Below the pieces are notes generated by a model, which had not been told where the DNA came from, ran no database searches, and worked only from the letters and a program-made list of their open reading frames with translations. Both the position numbers and the translations under genes were made by a program. From Reclinomonas americana ATCC 50394 (lineage: Eukaryota; Jakobida; Jakobea; Jakobida): DNA of 64,000 nt. Position 1 is the stretch's first letter, and each line of letters opens with the position of its first letter. Location: assembly GCA_048213135.1 (NCBI GenBank), contig PS015010.1:744001-808000 (forward strand), written 5' to 3'. Below are positions 24,452 to 33,420 of the stretch, piece after piece.

Positions 24452-27400
24452 TTAGAATGAAGCCCTGATACCAAAGTTAAGACTGAGCTGTGCCGGTAAA
24501 GTACCATAGTCGAAACCAAAAGTACCTACACCGCGTGTGCCGGCAGTGTTGGCATTAACGGCAGGGTCAGCTCCGGAATAATTGGTGAACAGCAGTACAT
24601 CGTTGGCTGTGAAGAAAGCACCAATGCTTTTCAAACCTTTGATCCTGCGTATGGCTTTGGCAGGGAAGGTGTAGCTCAGTGTAATATCCCTCAGCCTGAA
24701 CCAGTTCACATCCTTTTCAATAAATTCTTCTTCAGGCAGCAGCCTGTAGTAGTTATCATTATAATAAGGAATGATACTGATGGTATTTACTGTGGGGTTG
24801 GCTGTGTTTTCCAGGCCATCCTGTAATACGCCCTGTACTACGCGGGGTACCATCCTGTCGGCAGTCATTTTACTCCTGCCAATGGTAGTCAGGTACTGCT
24901 CGTTACCATTGAAGATATCACCGCCCATTTTCAGGTCCCAGAGGAAACTGAGTTTCCAGTTCTTGTAATTGATGGTATTGCTCCAGCCAATAGTGAAATC
25001 AGGGTTCCTGTCGCCGCGGATCCTTTGGTTGGCGTCGATTACTGGCAGACCTGTTGTTGGGTTCACCAGGATATCGCCTTTGGTGTTGCGGGCATAACCA
25101 TAACCGGAGATGGAAGTCGTAGTACCGTTCAGCACGATACCGCCTGCTGCTGTACCGAATACGTTACCATCTGCAAGGTAGTAGAGGGTAACATTCTTTG
25201 GCATTTTCACCACTTTGTTCCACATCCTGTTGAAGTTGATGCGGGAATTCCAGGTGAGGTTCTTCTTTTTAATGATGGTCGCATCCAGTGCAATCTCCAC
25301 GCCCTGGTTGCGGGTACCGCCTGCATTCTGCGAGTTCAGTACAAAACCGGTGGCATAGCTCAAACGGAAGTTCTCAATGATCTGGTTATCGGTAAGTGTA
25401 TTGTAATAAGTACCCTCAATATTCAACCTGCTTTTCAGGAAACGCATTTCCGTACCCACTTCAAATGTGTTCTGTTTTTCCGGCAGCAGTTCGGGGTTGT
25501 TATTAGTGAATCCATAAGAATAACCACCACCACTGGAGAGGTTATTGGTAAAGATGGATTGTGTTGAATAAGGAGAGTTCAACCTTGCCGTAGAGGCGAT
25601 TGAACCACGTACCTTCATGTAATTGAGTATGTTTCCTCTTTTAAGTACAGGAAGAAGATCGGTAAGGATCACACTCACACTTGCACCGGGATAGTTGAAC
25701 TTCCTGTTTTGTTTAGGCAGTGTGGACGCTTCTTCAAAACGATGGGTATAGTTCAGGAAGATCATGTTTTTCCAGTTAATGGCGATCTCACCGAAATAAG
25801 CAAACTGGCGGATGATGGATTGGTTGTACTCGCCAAACACGTTCCTCAGCAAACGCTGACGTGTACTGGCTTTGGTAGCATTGCTGTCATAAGCTGCAGG
25901 CAGGTTGTTGTACGTTTCGTTGGTCAGCGGGGCGCCGTTCTTCCACATCCTTCCGTTTACGATAGAGTCAACAATGCTGGTGCCGGATACCGCGTACATT
26001 TCTGTTTTGTAATCCTGCCACATGGTTCCCACCATCAAACGGGCGTTGAAGTTTTTGAAGAAAGTGCGTTTAGCCGTTGCTGTGATGGTATGGTTATAAC
26101 CTTCATACCTTCTCCAGAAATTATCCTGGATACCACCCTGTGCCGCTGAAACATAATAGGAGAGCGGGTGATAACGCAGGTAGCTTTCTGTTTTGTAAGT
26201 TTCATAGCCAAACCTTCCGCTGATGGTGATCCAGGAAGTAGGCATGATGTTTATACCCATTGACGTGTTGTAACGCAAGGTTTTCTCCCTGCTCTTGTTG
26301 TTGTTCACGTTAAACAGCGGGTTGTCGAAATCGAGGTTGTTGGCGTTGGCATTGAACAGGCCCACTTTGGTGGCATTGTCGCCCTGTGTGGCGGCAATAC
26401 TAACCGTTGACGGCCATGCCAGCAATCCCAGCATGAAACCACCGGCACTGCGAAGCACTTTGTTGTTCTCTGTATTGGTAAAGCCAATAGCGGGAGATAT
26501 TTCGAGGAACTTCCCAAATTTGGTGGTGTTCGATAATTTAACGGTGAACCTGCTGTAGTTGTTGTTCGGGATCACACCGTCCTGGTCAAAGTAAGAAGCA
26601 GATGCCCTGAAGATGGATTTCTTAAAACCGAAGTCCACACCCAGGTTATGGGTCTGTGCAAAACCGGTCTTAAAGAACAGGTCTTTATTATTGTATTTTA
26701 CTACGTTCGGGTCATAAGCAGGGCCGAAATAACGGAACACACTGCCATTATCACCGTTCGTACCTGTAGTATAGCCGTCGAATATTTCAGGGAAACGGGT
26801 TACTTTCTGTATCCTGAAACTGTTGTCGTATTGTATACCCAGTTTATTGGTTTTGGCCTTGCGTGTAGTGATGATGATGGCGCCGGAGCTGGCCTGGCTG
26901 CCGTAAAGGGCAGTGGCTTCCGGTCCTTTCAATACGGTATAGCTTTCAATATCATTCGGGTTGATATCCGAAATACGGTTGTTGTAATCGGAGTTGCGGT
27001 TGGCGGTATTGGTGAGGCCTGCGCCGCGTTCCACCATGCCAACGCCCGAGCCGCCATTGGAGTTCTCGTCGAGGGTTTGGTTATCCACGATAACGCCATC
27101 GATCACAAACAGGGGCTGGTTACTCAAAGAAAGCGAGTTAAAGCCGCGAAGTACGATGCTGGAGGATGCGCCCGGGTTGCCCGAGGTAGAGGTGACGGTA
27201 GCACCGGCAACACGTCCCTGCAGACTGTTCAGGAAGTTATCGCGTTGTGTTTCCTGTACTTCCTTACCGTCTACTTTCTGAACGGAATAACCCAGTTCCC
27301 GCGGATTACGCTTGATGTCCATGGCGGTTACCACCACTTCATCCAGTTTGCCGTCGGAGGATAACAGTTTTACCGATACCGCAGCATTCTCTTTCACTTT

Positions 27401-27646
27401 TACCTGCTGGGTAATGTAGTTGATGGAAGATACCACCAGTACATCGCCTTTGGCGGCGGTGATGGTGAAGTTACCGTTGGCATCTGTTTTAGTGCCGGTG
27501 TTCTTGCCCCGCACGACCACCGAAGCCCCTTCTACGGGCGCCCCGTTCTCCCCGGTGATCTTACCGGAAACGGTGGTTTGTGCACTGGCAGCGAACGGCA
27601 GCAATAAGAACAACAATACCGTTAGGTGAGTTGCAAGTCTTCTCAT
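24452..27646 (-). CDS. SusC/RagA-family TonB-linked outer-membrane transporter
   Basis: 1064 aa. Signal peptide ending AASAQ; carboxypeptidase-like regulatory domain at 25-110 (GENGAPVEGASVVVRGKNTG); SusC signature in the plug (LQGRVAGATVTSTSGNPGAS, LFVIDGVIVDN, VLKGPEATALYGSQASSGA at about 225-250); beta barrel to the end, closing LSLNFGIRASF. It pairs with the SusD-like protein encoded directly downstream. A DeoR-type regulator gene lies 77 bp upstream on the same strand. I see no clear promoter box in that gap, so read-through from the regulator is possible. Confidence 0.96.
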   Translation of the reverse strand: MRRLATHLTVLLFLLLPFAASAQTTVSGKITGENGAPVEGASVVVRGKNTGTKTDANGNFTITAAKGDVLVVSSINYITQQVKVKENAAVSVKLLSSDGKLDEVVVTAMDIKRNPRELGYSVQKVDGKEVQETQRDNFLNSLQGRVAGATVTSTSGNPGASSSIVLRGFNSLSLSNQPLFVIDGVIVDNQTLDENSNGGSGVGMVERGAGLTNTANRNSDYNNRISDINPNDIESYTVLKGPEATALYGSQASSGAIIITTRKAKTNKLGIQYDNSFRIQKVTRFPEIFDGYTTGTNGDNGSVFRYFGPAYDPNVVKYNNKDLFFKTGFAQTHNLGVDFGFKKSIFRASASYFDQDGVIPNNNYSRFTVKLSNTTKFGKFLEISPAIGFTNTENNKVLRSAGGFMLGLLAWPSTVSIAATQGDNATKVGLFNANANNLDFDNPLFNVNNNKSREKTLRYNTSMGINIMPTSWITISGRFGYETYKTESYLRYHPLSYYVSAAQGGIQDNFWRRYEGYNHTITATAKRTFFKNFNARLMVGTMWQDYKTEMYAVSGTSIVDSIVNGRMWKNGAPLTNETYNNLPAAYDSNATKASTRQRLLRNVFGEYNQSIIRQFAYFGEIAINWKNMIFLNYTHRFEEASTLPKQNRKFNYPGASVSVILTDLLPVLKRGNILNYMKVRGSIASTARLNSPYSTQSIFTNNLSSGGGYSYGFTNNNPELLPEKQNTFEVGTEMRFLKSRLNIEGTYYNTLTDNQIIENFRLSYATGFVLNSQNAGGTRNQGVEIALDATIIKKKNLTWNSRINFNRMWNKVVKMPKNVTLYYLADGNVFGTAAGGIVLNGTTTSISGYGYARNTKGDILVNPTTGLPVIDANQRIRGDRNPDFTIGWSNTINYKNWKLSFLWDLKMGGDIFNGNEQYLTTIGRSKMTADRMVPRVVQGVLQDGLENTANPTVNTISIIPYYNDNYYRLLPEEEFIEKDVNWFRLRDITLSYTFPAKAIRRIKGLKSIGAFFTANDVLLFTNYSGADPAVNANTAGTRGVGTFGFDYGTLPAQLSLNFGIRASF

Positions 27647-27723
27647 GTGATGTGTTTTAAAAGATTTAAGTTTTGGTTCTACGGGTGGTTTTTTACAGGA
27701 ATCTTAATATGTTGGTCAGTTCT

Positions 27724-28473
27724 CTACAGTACGGTAATGCCGGCTTCTATATAAGGTGCCAGCAGCGGATCGCCGGGATCCAGTTCGGTGATCAGTACAT
27801 CAATGTCCTGTATGCCGCATACATGAATGGGCTGCAGGGTATTGATCTTTTCCGAGATCGTCAGGCACACTACTTTCTGCGACGCGGCGATCATGGTCTG
27901 CTTTAATTGTACTACGTCCCAGTCGCTGTCGGTAATACCCTGTTCCATATTCAGCGCGTTGATACCCAAAAAACACAGGTCGGGTTTCAGGCTGCGGATA
28001 CGGGAAAGGGCGTCGGCACCAACGGTGATCTTTGAATTCTTCGACAGTTTATCACCGATCACGATCACGTCGATATTGGGATGATGCATATACTCTACGA
28101 TGGCCGGAATACTCCCCGAAATAAATGTTGCACTGAGCGAACTGGGCAGGGCCCGGGCCAGCTCAATGATGGTGGTACCGCCGCCGGTAAGCACAAACAT
28201 GCCGTCGTGAATCAGTTCTGTGGCTTTCTGCGCAATCGAACTCTTACTGTCCTGGGCGTAAACTTTATTGGATGGGTATCTTATCCTGTCGAATGAGGGC
28301 GATAAAGCACCTCCGTGTACTTTAATGAGTTTGCCGGTTTCCGACAGTTCCTGCAGGTCGCGGCGGATGGTGTCTTCCGATACATTGATGTCACTGCTGA
28401 GCGTGGCAGATAATACCTTATTGTGCAGGTTTACCTGGTGTATAATATAAGCCTGGCGTTCTTTTTTCAGCAT
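27724..28473 (-). CDS. DeoR/GlpR-family transcriptional regulator
   Basis: 249 aa from the ATG at 28473; an upstream TTG frame adds eight residues and is less likely because family members begin MLKKERQ. The N-terminal helix-turn-helix contains the DeoR signature (VSEDTIRRDLQELSETGKLIKVHGGAL, about 31-57). The C-terminal sugar-phosphate isomerase-like effector domain has LTGGGTTIIELARALP and CFLGINALNMEQGITD. DeoR proteins usually sense phosphorylated sugars and repress transport and catabolic genes, so the SusC/SusD unit directly downstream is the likely target. A 17-bp palindrome upstream suggests autoregulation. Confidence 0.95.
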   Translation of the reverse strand: MLKKERQAYIIHQVNLHNKVLSATLSSDINVSEDTIRRDLQELSETGKLIKVHGGALSPSFDRIRYPSNKVYAQDSKSSIAQKATELIHDGMFVLTGGGTTIIELARALPSSLSATFISGSIPAIVEYMHHPNIDVIVIGDKLSKNSKITVGADALSRIRSLKPDLCFLGINALNMEQGITDSDWDVVQLKQTMIAASQKVVCLTISEKINTLQPIHVCGIQDIDVLITELDPGDPLLAPYIEAGITVL

Positions 28474-28493
28474 AGCAGCAAGTAAGAAAGACG

Positions 28494-28559
28494 CCAAACT
28501 ACATAAAAGTCTGCAAAAACCCGCAAAAAAGACCTGTATTTATTGCACATAGTGTGCAA
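28494..28559 (-). promoter_or_regulatory. Promoter and operator candidate of the DeoR-type gene
   Basis: On the minus strand TTTG (28527 to 28524) and TAGTTTGG (28501 to 28494) with a 22-nt gap resemble the TTTG / TAnnTTTG promoter with one mismatch. Upstream, TTGCACA-TAG-TGTGCAA (28543-28559) is a perfect 7-bp inverted repeat, suitable for a dimeric regulator. Confidence 0.55.
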
Positions 28560-28654
28560 AAAGCCGCAAGATTAATTAGGAATTCCTAATTACGAATGAT
28601 GAAACAGGCTTACCGGCAGGCAGTCGCCCTGTCGGCTGTTATCCATCGTCTTCT

Positions 28655-30037
28655 TTACTTTTTACTTTTGATTTTTGGTTTCGAAGGAGCTTTACTCTTT
28701 TTTACAGGCTTAACCAGGTTGTTCCTGTCGGCGAACTTTTTCTTCGCTTTTTCATTCCCGCTGATAATGGCACTGGTTGTGGTGGAACCGTCGTTAAAGG
28801 TCTTCTGGTTCTCGGTATCTTCCTCTTCCTGCTGGATATAATAATCGCCGAAGAGATTGGCGAGTACCCGGGCATGGTAGATGGACCGGGTAAAACGGTT
28901 ACCGATGAGGATGATGGTGGCGGAGTCCTGCACCAGCCGGGTAAAGTTGGCATTGCTGCCGTGCCACCAGCCATTGTGATAAATGATCTTTTTGCCGGTT
29001 GGAAAGAGGTACATGCGCCAGCCCAGCCCGTAATTCTTCATGCCCGGCTTTTCGTTGCTGTAAGGGGCGTAGGCCTGCGCCAGTGTTTCAGGACTGAACA
29101 TGGGCGTACTGCTGAGCGCCCGGTCCCAGGTGAGGAGGTCGCGGGGTGTGGTATAGATATTTTTATCGCCGTACACCGCGTCAAGGAAGTTGAAATCCAT
29201 GAGGGTGCCCCGCCAATCGTAGCTGGGCGGCACCCTGGCGGTGTCGGACATGCGGAATACAAACGTATGTTTCATGCCCAGCGGGGTGAAGATCTGCTGT
29301 TGCATGAAGTCGGGGTAGGACAGGCCGCTGATCTTTTCAATGAGCAGGGCCAGCAAAGCATAGTTGCTGTTGCAGTAAGAGAAATGAACACCGGGTGTGC
29401 CAATGTTCTCCATCTCCGCTTTACGATTAATCAAAAAGTCGAGCACATCCTGGTTGCTCACCACCTGTTTTTTATCCCAGTTCATTCTTTCGAGGAAATG
29501 GGTATAGTTAGGTAATCCGCTGCGGTGGTTCAATAGTGTACGTACCGTAACGCCGGGATAATTGAACTGCGGGAAGAATTTGCTGAACTCATCATCAATA
29601 TTCACTTTGCCTTCCTGCGCCAGTTTAAGCACGGCCATGGCCGTAAAGGTTTTGGATACCGAAGCGATGTGCATGGAAGTTGTATCGGTAATGGTGTCGG
29701 TGCCGGGCTGGTGACCAGTGCCATTATAAGCTTCAAAAACGATGTTGCCGTTTCTGGCGACGATCATGCCGCCGTTGAAATTTTTGGCTTTGAGCACCGT
29801 GTCATACCAGGCCTGGCACGCATCGTGCAGGCGCAGTACCTCTGCGGCCGGCAGGGGTGCCGGGGTGGGTATATGTACCGGCTCACCCGGAGCAGGGGTG
29901 CGGGCAGCTTCTTTTTCCTTAGGCGTACTGCTGTTGCAGGCAGACAGGCTGACCAGCAGCAGCGCCCAATAGCAGCAATGCCGATGAACGGATTGTGACA
30001 CAACAGTGCTGAACAGGGATCTTAAAGCTGGTACCAT
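28655..30037 (-). CDS. Serine hydrolase lipoprotein, class C beta-lactamase fold
   Basis: 460 aa from the ATG at 30037. A longer frame to 30103 would overlap the divergent serA gene and its promoter. Lipoprotein signal ends VSLSAC, followed by a Pro/Ala-rich linker. Catalytic fold: ASVSKTF (Ser-x-x-Lys), SYCNSNYALL (YxN motif) and IIYHNGWWHGSN (HNG, third motif). Relatives are D-aminopeptidases, esterases and penicillin-binding proteins; substrate unknown. The C-terminal 45 residues are very basic and low-complexity (KKKFADRN, KKSKAPSKPKIKSKK), unusual for an exported enzyme. Confidence 0.9.
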   Translation of the reverse strand: MVPALRSLFSTVVSQSVHRHCCYWALLLVSLSACNSSTPKEKEAARTPAPGEPVHIPTPAPLPAAEVLRLHDACQAWYDTVLKAKNFNGGMIVARNGNIVFEAYNGTGHQPGTDTITDTTSMHIASVSKTFTAMAVLKLAQEGKVNIDDEFSKFFPQFNYPGVTVRTLLNHRSGLPNYTHFLERMNWDKKQVVSNQDVLDFLINRKAEMENIGTPGVHFSYCNSNYALLALLIEKISGLSYPDFMQQQIFTPLGMKHTFVFRMSDTARVPPSYDWRGTLMDFNFLDAVYGDKNIYTTPRDLLTWDRALSSTPMFSPETLAQAYAPYSNEKPGMKNYGLGWRMYLFPTGKKIIYHNGWWHGSNANFTRLVQDSATIILIGNRFTRSIYHARVLANLFGDYYIQQEEEDTENQKTFNDGSTTTSAIISGNEKAKKKFADRNNLVKPVKKSKAPSKPKIKSKK

Positions 30038-30070
30038 AAACAACAAAATCTGATTACAACCGATATGAGA

Positions 30071-30078
30071 TATATTTG
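30071..30078 (+). promoter_or_regulatory. -7 promoter box of serA
   Basis: TATATTTG, a perfect TAnnTTTG box, 23 bp before the serA ATG; the -33 element is weak. Confidence 0.55.
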
Positions 30079-30101
30079 CGCAAAATACGGTGTAAATCAG
30101 C

Positions 30102-31340
30102 ATGGCAGAAAAAAAAATAACCAGCTATCCCAAGGACAGGATCAATATTCTTTTTTTAGAGAATATAAGTGATGTGGCAGTGAGGCATTTCCAGTCGTCG
30201 GGTTACGCGAATGTGAAAAAAATAAGCGGGGCGCTGAGTGAACAGGAATTGATCGCTGCCATTAAAGATGTACACCTGCTGGGTATCCGCAGTAAGACGA
30301 TGATCACCAAAAAAGTGCTGGAAGCGGCAACCAAACTGCAGGCCATCGGTTGTTTCTGTATTGGTGTGAACCAGGTGGACCTGGAAGCCGCCACACAAAA
30401 AGGTGTGGTGGTGTTCAATGCGCCGTACAGCAATACCCGCAGCGTAGCCGAACTGGTGATTGGCGCTTCCATCATGCTCATCCGTCGTATTGTTGATAAG
30501 AACAAAGCGGCACACGATGGTATATGGCTGAAAGAAGCCAGCGGCAGTTACGAACTGCGGGGTAAAACACTGGGTATTGTGGGTTATGGAAATATCGGCA
30601 GCCAGGTAAGTGTGCTCGCTGAAGGACTTGGGATGAAAGTCATTTTTTACGACACCGAAACCAAGCTGCCGCTTGGCAATGCGGAAGACCGCAAATCGCT
30701 GAAAGAATTGCTGGGCCATGCCGATATTGTTACGCTGCATGTACCTGAACTTGCCAGTACCAAAAACCTCATCAACAAAAACAACCTCAAATATTTTAAG
30801 AAGGGTGCCATCCTCATCAACTACGCGAGGGGAGAAGTGGTGGACCTGGATGCGCTGCGTAAGGCTTTGATTGAAGGACATATCGGCGGCGCTGCTGTGG
30901 ATGTGTTTCCCGTTGAGCCTGAAAAGAACGGCGACCGTTTCAGCACACCTTTGCAGGACTTAAGCAATGTATTGCTGACACCGCATATCGGCGGCAGTAC
31001 GCAGGAAGCGCAGCACAATATAGGCGACGATGTAAGCGCCAAACTCTTCAACTATCTTGAAAAAGGTATCAGCACCGGCTCTCATACCGTGCCGGCACTG
31101 AGCCTGCCGCCGCAGGAAGGCACGCACCGCATACTGCACATCCATAAGAACGTGCCCGGCGTACTGTCGGAGATCAATACGCAACTGAGCAAGAATAAGA
31201 TCAACATTTTGGGGCAGTACCTCAAAACCAATGACAGCATTGGTTACGTGGTACTCGACGTAGACAAACACCTCAGTAAAAATGCCGTGGAATTACTGAA
31301 GAAGGTAAAGGCGACGATCAAGGTGCGGATGTTGTATTGA
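30102..31340 (+). CDS. serA: D-3-phosphoglycerate dehydrogenase with ACT domain
   Basis: 412 aa. First committed step of serine synthesis: 3-phosphoglycerate plus NAD to 3-phosphohydroxypyruvate. NAD-binding loop GIVGYGNIGSQV near 152-163, catalytic block INYARGEVVDLDAL, acid near VDVFPVEPEK and the His in LLTPHIGGSTQEAQ. The last 80 residues form an ACT domain (NVPGVLSEINTQLSKNKINI), expected to bind serine for feedback inhibition. Length matches the E. coli type. Confidence 0.97.
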   Translation: MAEKKITSYPKDRINILFLENISDVAVRHFQSSGYANVKKISGALSEQELIAAIKDVHLLGIRSKTMITKKVLEAATKLQAIGCFCIGVNQVDLEAATQKGVVVFNAPYSNTRSVAELVIGASIMLIRRIVDKNKAAHDGIWLKEASGSYELRGKTLGIVGYGNIGSQVSVLAEGLGMKVIFYDTETKLPLGNAEDRKSLKELLGHADIVTLHVPELASTKNLINKNNLKYFKKGAILINYARGEVVDLDALRKALIEGHIGGAAVDVFPVEPEKNGDRFSTPLQDLSNVLLTPHIGGSTQEAQHNIGDDVSAKLFNYLEKGISTGSHTVPALSLPPQEGTHRILHIHKNVPGVLSEINTQLSKNKINILGQYLKTNDSIGYVVLDVDKHLSKNAVELLKKVKATIKVRMLY

Positions 31341-31365
31341 TACCGGGATATGTTCTTACAAGCAT

Positions 31366-31818
31366 TTACTCGCAAACTACTACTTCAACCTGCTTTTGGC
31401 AATCCAGCCGGACCCGGTTCTCGATATAGGTAAATATGTCGTCTATATTGCTGCGACTAAGGCTAAATGCAGTCATCACCGTTGGTCTCCATTTTTTTGC
31501 TAAAACTTTGGCCTGAGGATCATTTTCAATCATGGCCGCCGGGTTCCTGATGAACCGGTACAACCACTCCCGTGAATATCTTTTAGTAGCGCCCGCCAGC
31601 GCCGGACCTGTAAAATCTTTGGTGAGTTTATGACAGGAAGCGCAGCAATTCCTGAACAGTTGTTTTCCTCTTGCGATCCGCAACCACACGGGTACTGTAT
31701 CTGTTACCTGGCTGCCGGGAAGGATTGGTGTTTTGTTTAGAACCGTATTTTCTTCGCTGGCAGCGGATAAGGAGAATAGCGCCAGGATAAGTATTGCCGG
31801 AAAAAGAAGGGGCCTCAT
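31366..31818 (-). CDS. Small exported c-type cytochrome
   Basis: 150 aa from the ATG at 31818, which begins a clean signal peptide (MRPLLFPAILILALFSLSAA); a longer frame adds 16 unlikely residues. One heme site CCASCH (C-x-x-C-H) follows RGKQLFRN. A distal Met is in TVMTAFSLS. Mono-heme cytochrome c domain acting in periplasmic electron transfer; partner unknown. The type II NADH dehydrogenase gene diverges from it, sharing the upstream region. Confidence 0.87.
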   Translation of the reverse strand: MRPLLFPAILILALFSLSAASEENTVLNKTPILPGSQVTDTVPVWLRIARGKQLFRNCCASCHKLTKDFTGPALAGATKRYSREWLYRFIRNPAAMIENDPQAKVLAKKWRPTVMTAFSLSRSNIDDIFTYIENRVRLDCQKQVEVVVCE

Positions 31819-31924
31819 AAAATGGCTTGGAAATTGACCTGTATAAACAACAGGATAAGCACTCACTTTCTGTTCGCAAATTTACGAAGCCAAACTGCTG
31901 ACAGAATTAAAAATATTTCCGAAA

Positions 31925-31958
31925 TTTTCAATTATTTTTGAAAATATTGGTATCTTTG
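31925..31958 (+). promoter_or_regulatory. Promoter of the NADH dehydrogenase gene with inverted repeat
   Basis: TATCTTTG at 31951-31958 is a perfect -7 box, 18 bp before the ATG. An inverted repeat TTTTCAA (31925-31931) / TTGAAAA (31938-31944) covers the -33 region and may be a regulatory site. Confidence 0.55.
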
Positions 31959-31976
31959 TAACTCAAAAGGTTAATT

Positions 31977-33242
31977 ATGAAACTCATTATAATCGGCGGA
32001 GGATTCGGTGGGCTGAGGCTGGCCAGGAAACTCAATAATAAACCCGGTTTTGACATCACGCTGATCGACCGTTTTAACTTTCACCAGTTTCAGCCGCTTT
32101 TTTACCAGGTGGCGACCGCAGGGTTGGATGCCAGTAATATTTCCTTCCCGCTGCGTAAGGTCTTTCACAAATCGAAGAATGTACGGTTCAGGATGGCGGA
32201 AGTAGAAAGCATTGATACTTCAGCGAAGAAAGTAGTGACCAGTATCGGCGATTTTGAATATGATGCGCTGGTGATCGCTACCGGGGCCGACACCAACTTC
32301 TTTGGCAATAAAAACCTTATGGATCATGCCCTGCCTATGAAGAGTACAGTAGAAGCCTTATCGCTCCGTTTCCGGCTGCTTAAGAATTTTGAGGATGCGG
32401 AAAATGTGACCGACCCCGCCGAACTGGAAAGACTGATGAATGTAGTAGTGGTGGGCGGCGGCCCCACAGGTGTGGAACTGAGCGGCGCCATTGCGGATAT
32501 GAAACGTTTTGTGCTGCCTAAAGACTATCCTGAACTGGATTTCAAAAAAATGAAAATCTACCTGCTGGAGGGCACCGGCAAAACGCTGGGCGCTATGAGT
32601 GAAAAATCCAGCGAACAATCCAGGGCCTACCTGGAACGGTTAGGCGTTACCGTTATGACCAACACACTGATGCAGGATTATGATGGTAAAACGGTGGTTT
32701 TGAAAGATGGTAACACCATTTCCGCAGCTACGGTGATATGGGCCGCTGGTATTAAGGGCAACGTTCCTGAAGGTATTGACCCCGCGCTGGTGGCCAGGGG
32801 CAATCGGATAAGGGTAGACCGCCAGTGCCGGGTGCAGGGCTTTACCGACCTGTACGCTATTGGTGATGTGGCGTATATGGAAGAGCCCGCTTATCCCAAC
32901 GGGCATCCGCAGGTAGCTCCCGCGGCTATGCAGCAGGCCGATATGCTGGCACAGAATCTCCGCCGTATTGAAATGAAAAGCGGGGACGATCACTTACTGG
33001 ATTTTGTTTACATTGATAAGGGCAGTATGGCCACGGTGGGGCGCAACCTCGCTGTGGTCGACATGCCCAAACCCAAACTGCACCTGGGCGGTATCCTCGC
33101 CTGGATGATCTGGATGTCGCTGCACCTGATGCTGATACTGGGTGTGAAGAACCGCTTCTTCGTATTCTGCAACTGGCTGTACAACTACTTTACAAGAGAT
33201 CAGAACCTGAGGTTGATATTTGAGCGGAAAGAGGTGAAGTAA
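31977..33242 (+). CDS. ndh: Type II NADH dehydrogenase (NDH-2), NAD(P)/FAD-dependent oxidoreductase
   Basis: 421 aa. FAD-binding GGGFGGLRLARKL at 7-19, family block FHQFQPLFYQVATAGLD at about 38-54, second dinucleotide fold VVVVGGGPTGVELSGA near 157-172, FAD-contact TDLYAIGDVAYME near 290, and a C-terminal amphipathic or membrane-dipping segment (LHLGGILAWMIWMSLHLMLI). Such enzymes pass electrons from NADH to quinone without pumping protons, at the inner face of the membrane. NDH-2 assignment rests on the conserved FQPLFYQVA and C-terminal membrane segment. Confidence 0.92.
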   Translation: MKLIIIGGGFGGLRLARKLNNKPGFDITLIDRFNFHQFQPLFYQVATAGLDASNISFPLRKVFHKSKNVRFRMAEVESIDTSAKKVVTSIGDFEYDALVIATGADTNFFGNKNLMDHALPMKSTVEALSLRFRLLKNFEDAENVTDPAELERLMNVVVVGGGPTGVELSGAIADMKRFVLPKDYPELDFKKMKIYLLEGTGKTLGAMSEKSSEQSRAYLERLGVTVMTNTLMQDYDGKTVVLKDGNTISAATVIWAAGIKGNVPEGIDPALVARGNRIRVDRQCRVQGFTDLYAIGDVAYMEEPAYPNGHPQVAPAAMQQADMLAQNLRRIEMKSGDDHLLDFVYIDKGSMATVGRNLAVVDMPKPKLHLGGILAWMIWMSLHLMLILGVKNRFFVFCNWLYNYFTRDQNLRLIFERKEVK

Positions 33243-33420
33243 TTACGAATTATCAATTACGAATGCCTTCAGTAAAGAGAGTAAGTATCGCTGGTCAGGA
33301 GACCATGCGATCGCGTTCATCAGTATCGCCGGTCAGGAGACCATACGATGGCGTTCATCAGTATCGCTGGTCAGGAGGCCATGCGATGGCGTTCATCTTC
33401 AAATCTTCTCATCCGCACAT
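33241..33420 (-). repeat. Composite repeat with three tandem 38-bp REP-like hairpins
   Basis: AATTACGAATTATCAATTAC at 33241-33260, then GCCTTCAGTAAAGAGAGTAA and three units starting at 33285, 33323 and 33361 (period 38 bp), each GTATCGCTGGTCAGGAGACC plus ATGCGATGGCGTTCATC, and lastly CTTCAAATCTTCTCATCCGC. On the minus strand this is the same module order as at 20093-20452. It sits between two convergent genes. Confidence 0.93.

Noticed and set aside
33285-33398. CRISPR array at the 38-bp tandem repeat
   Set aside because: Whole 38-bp units repeat with no spacers, and the same hairpin occurs elsewhere singly.
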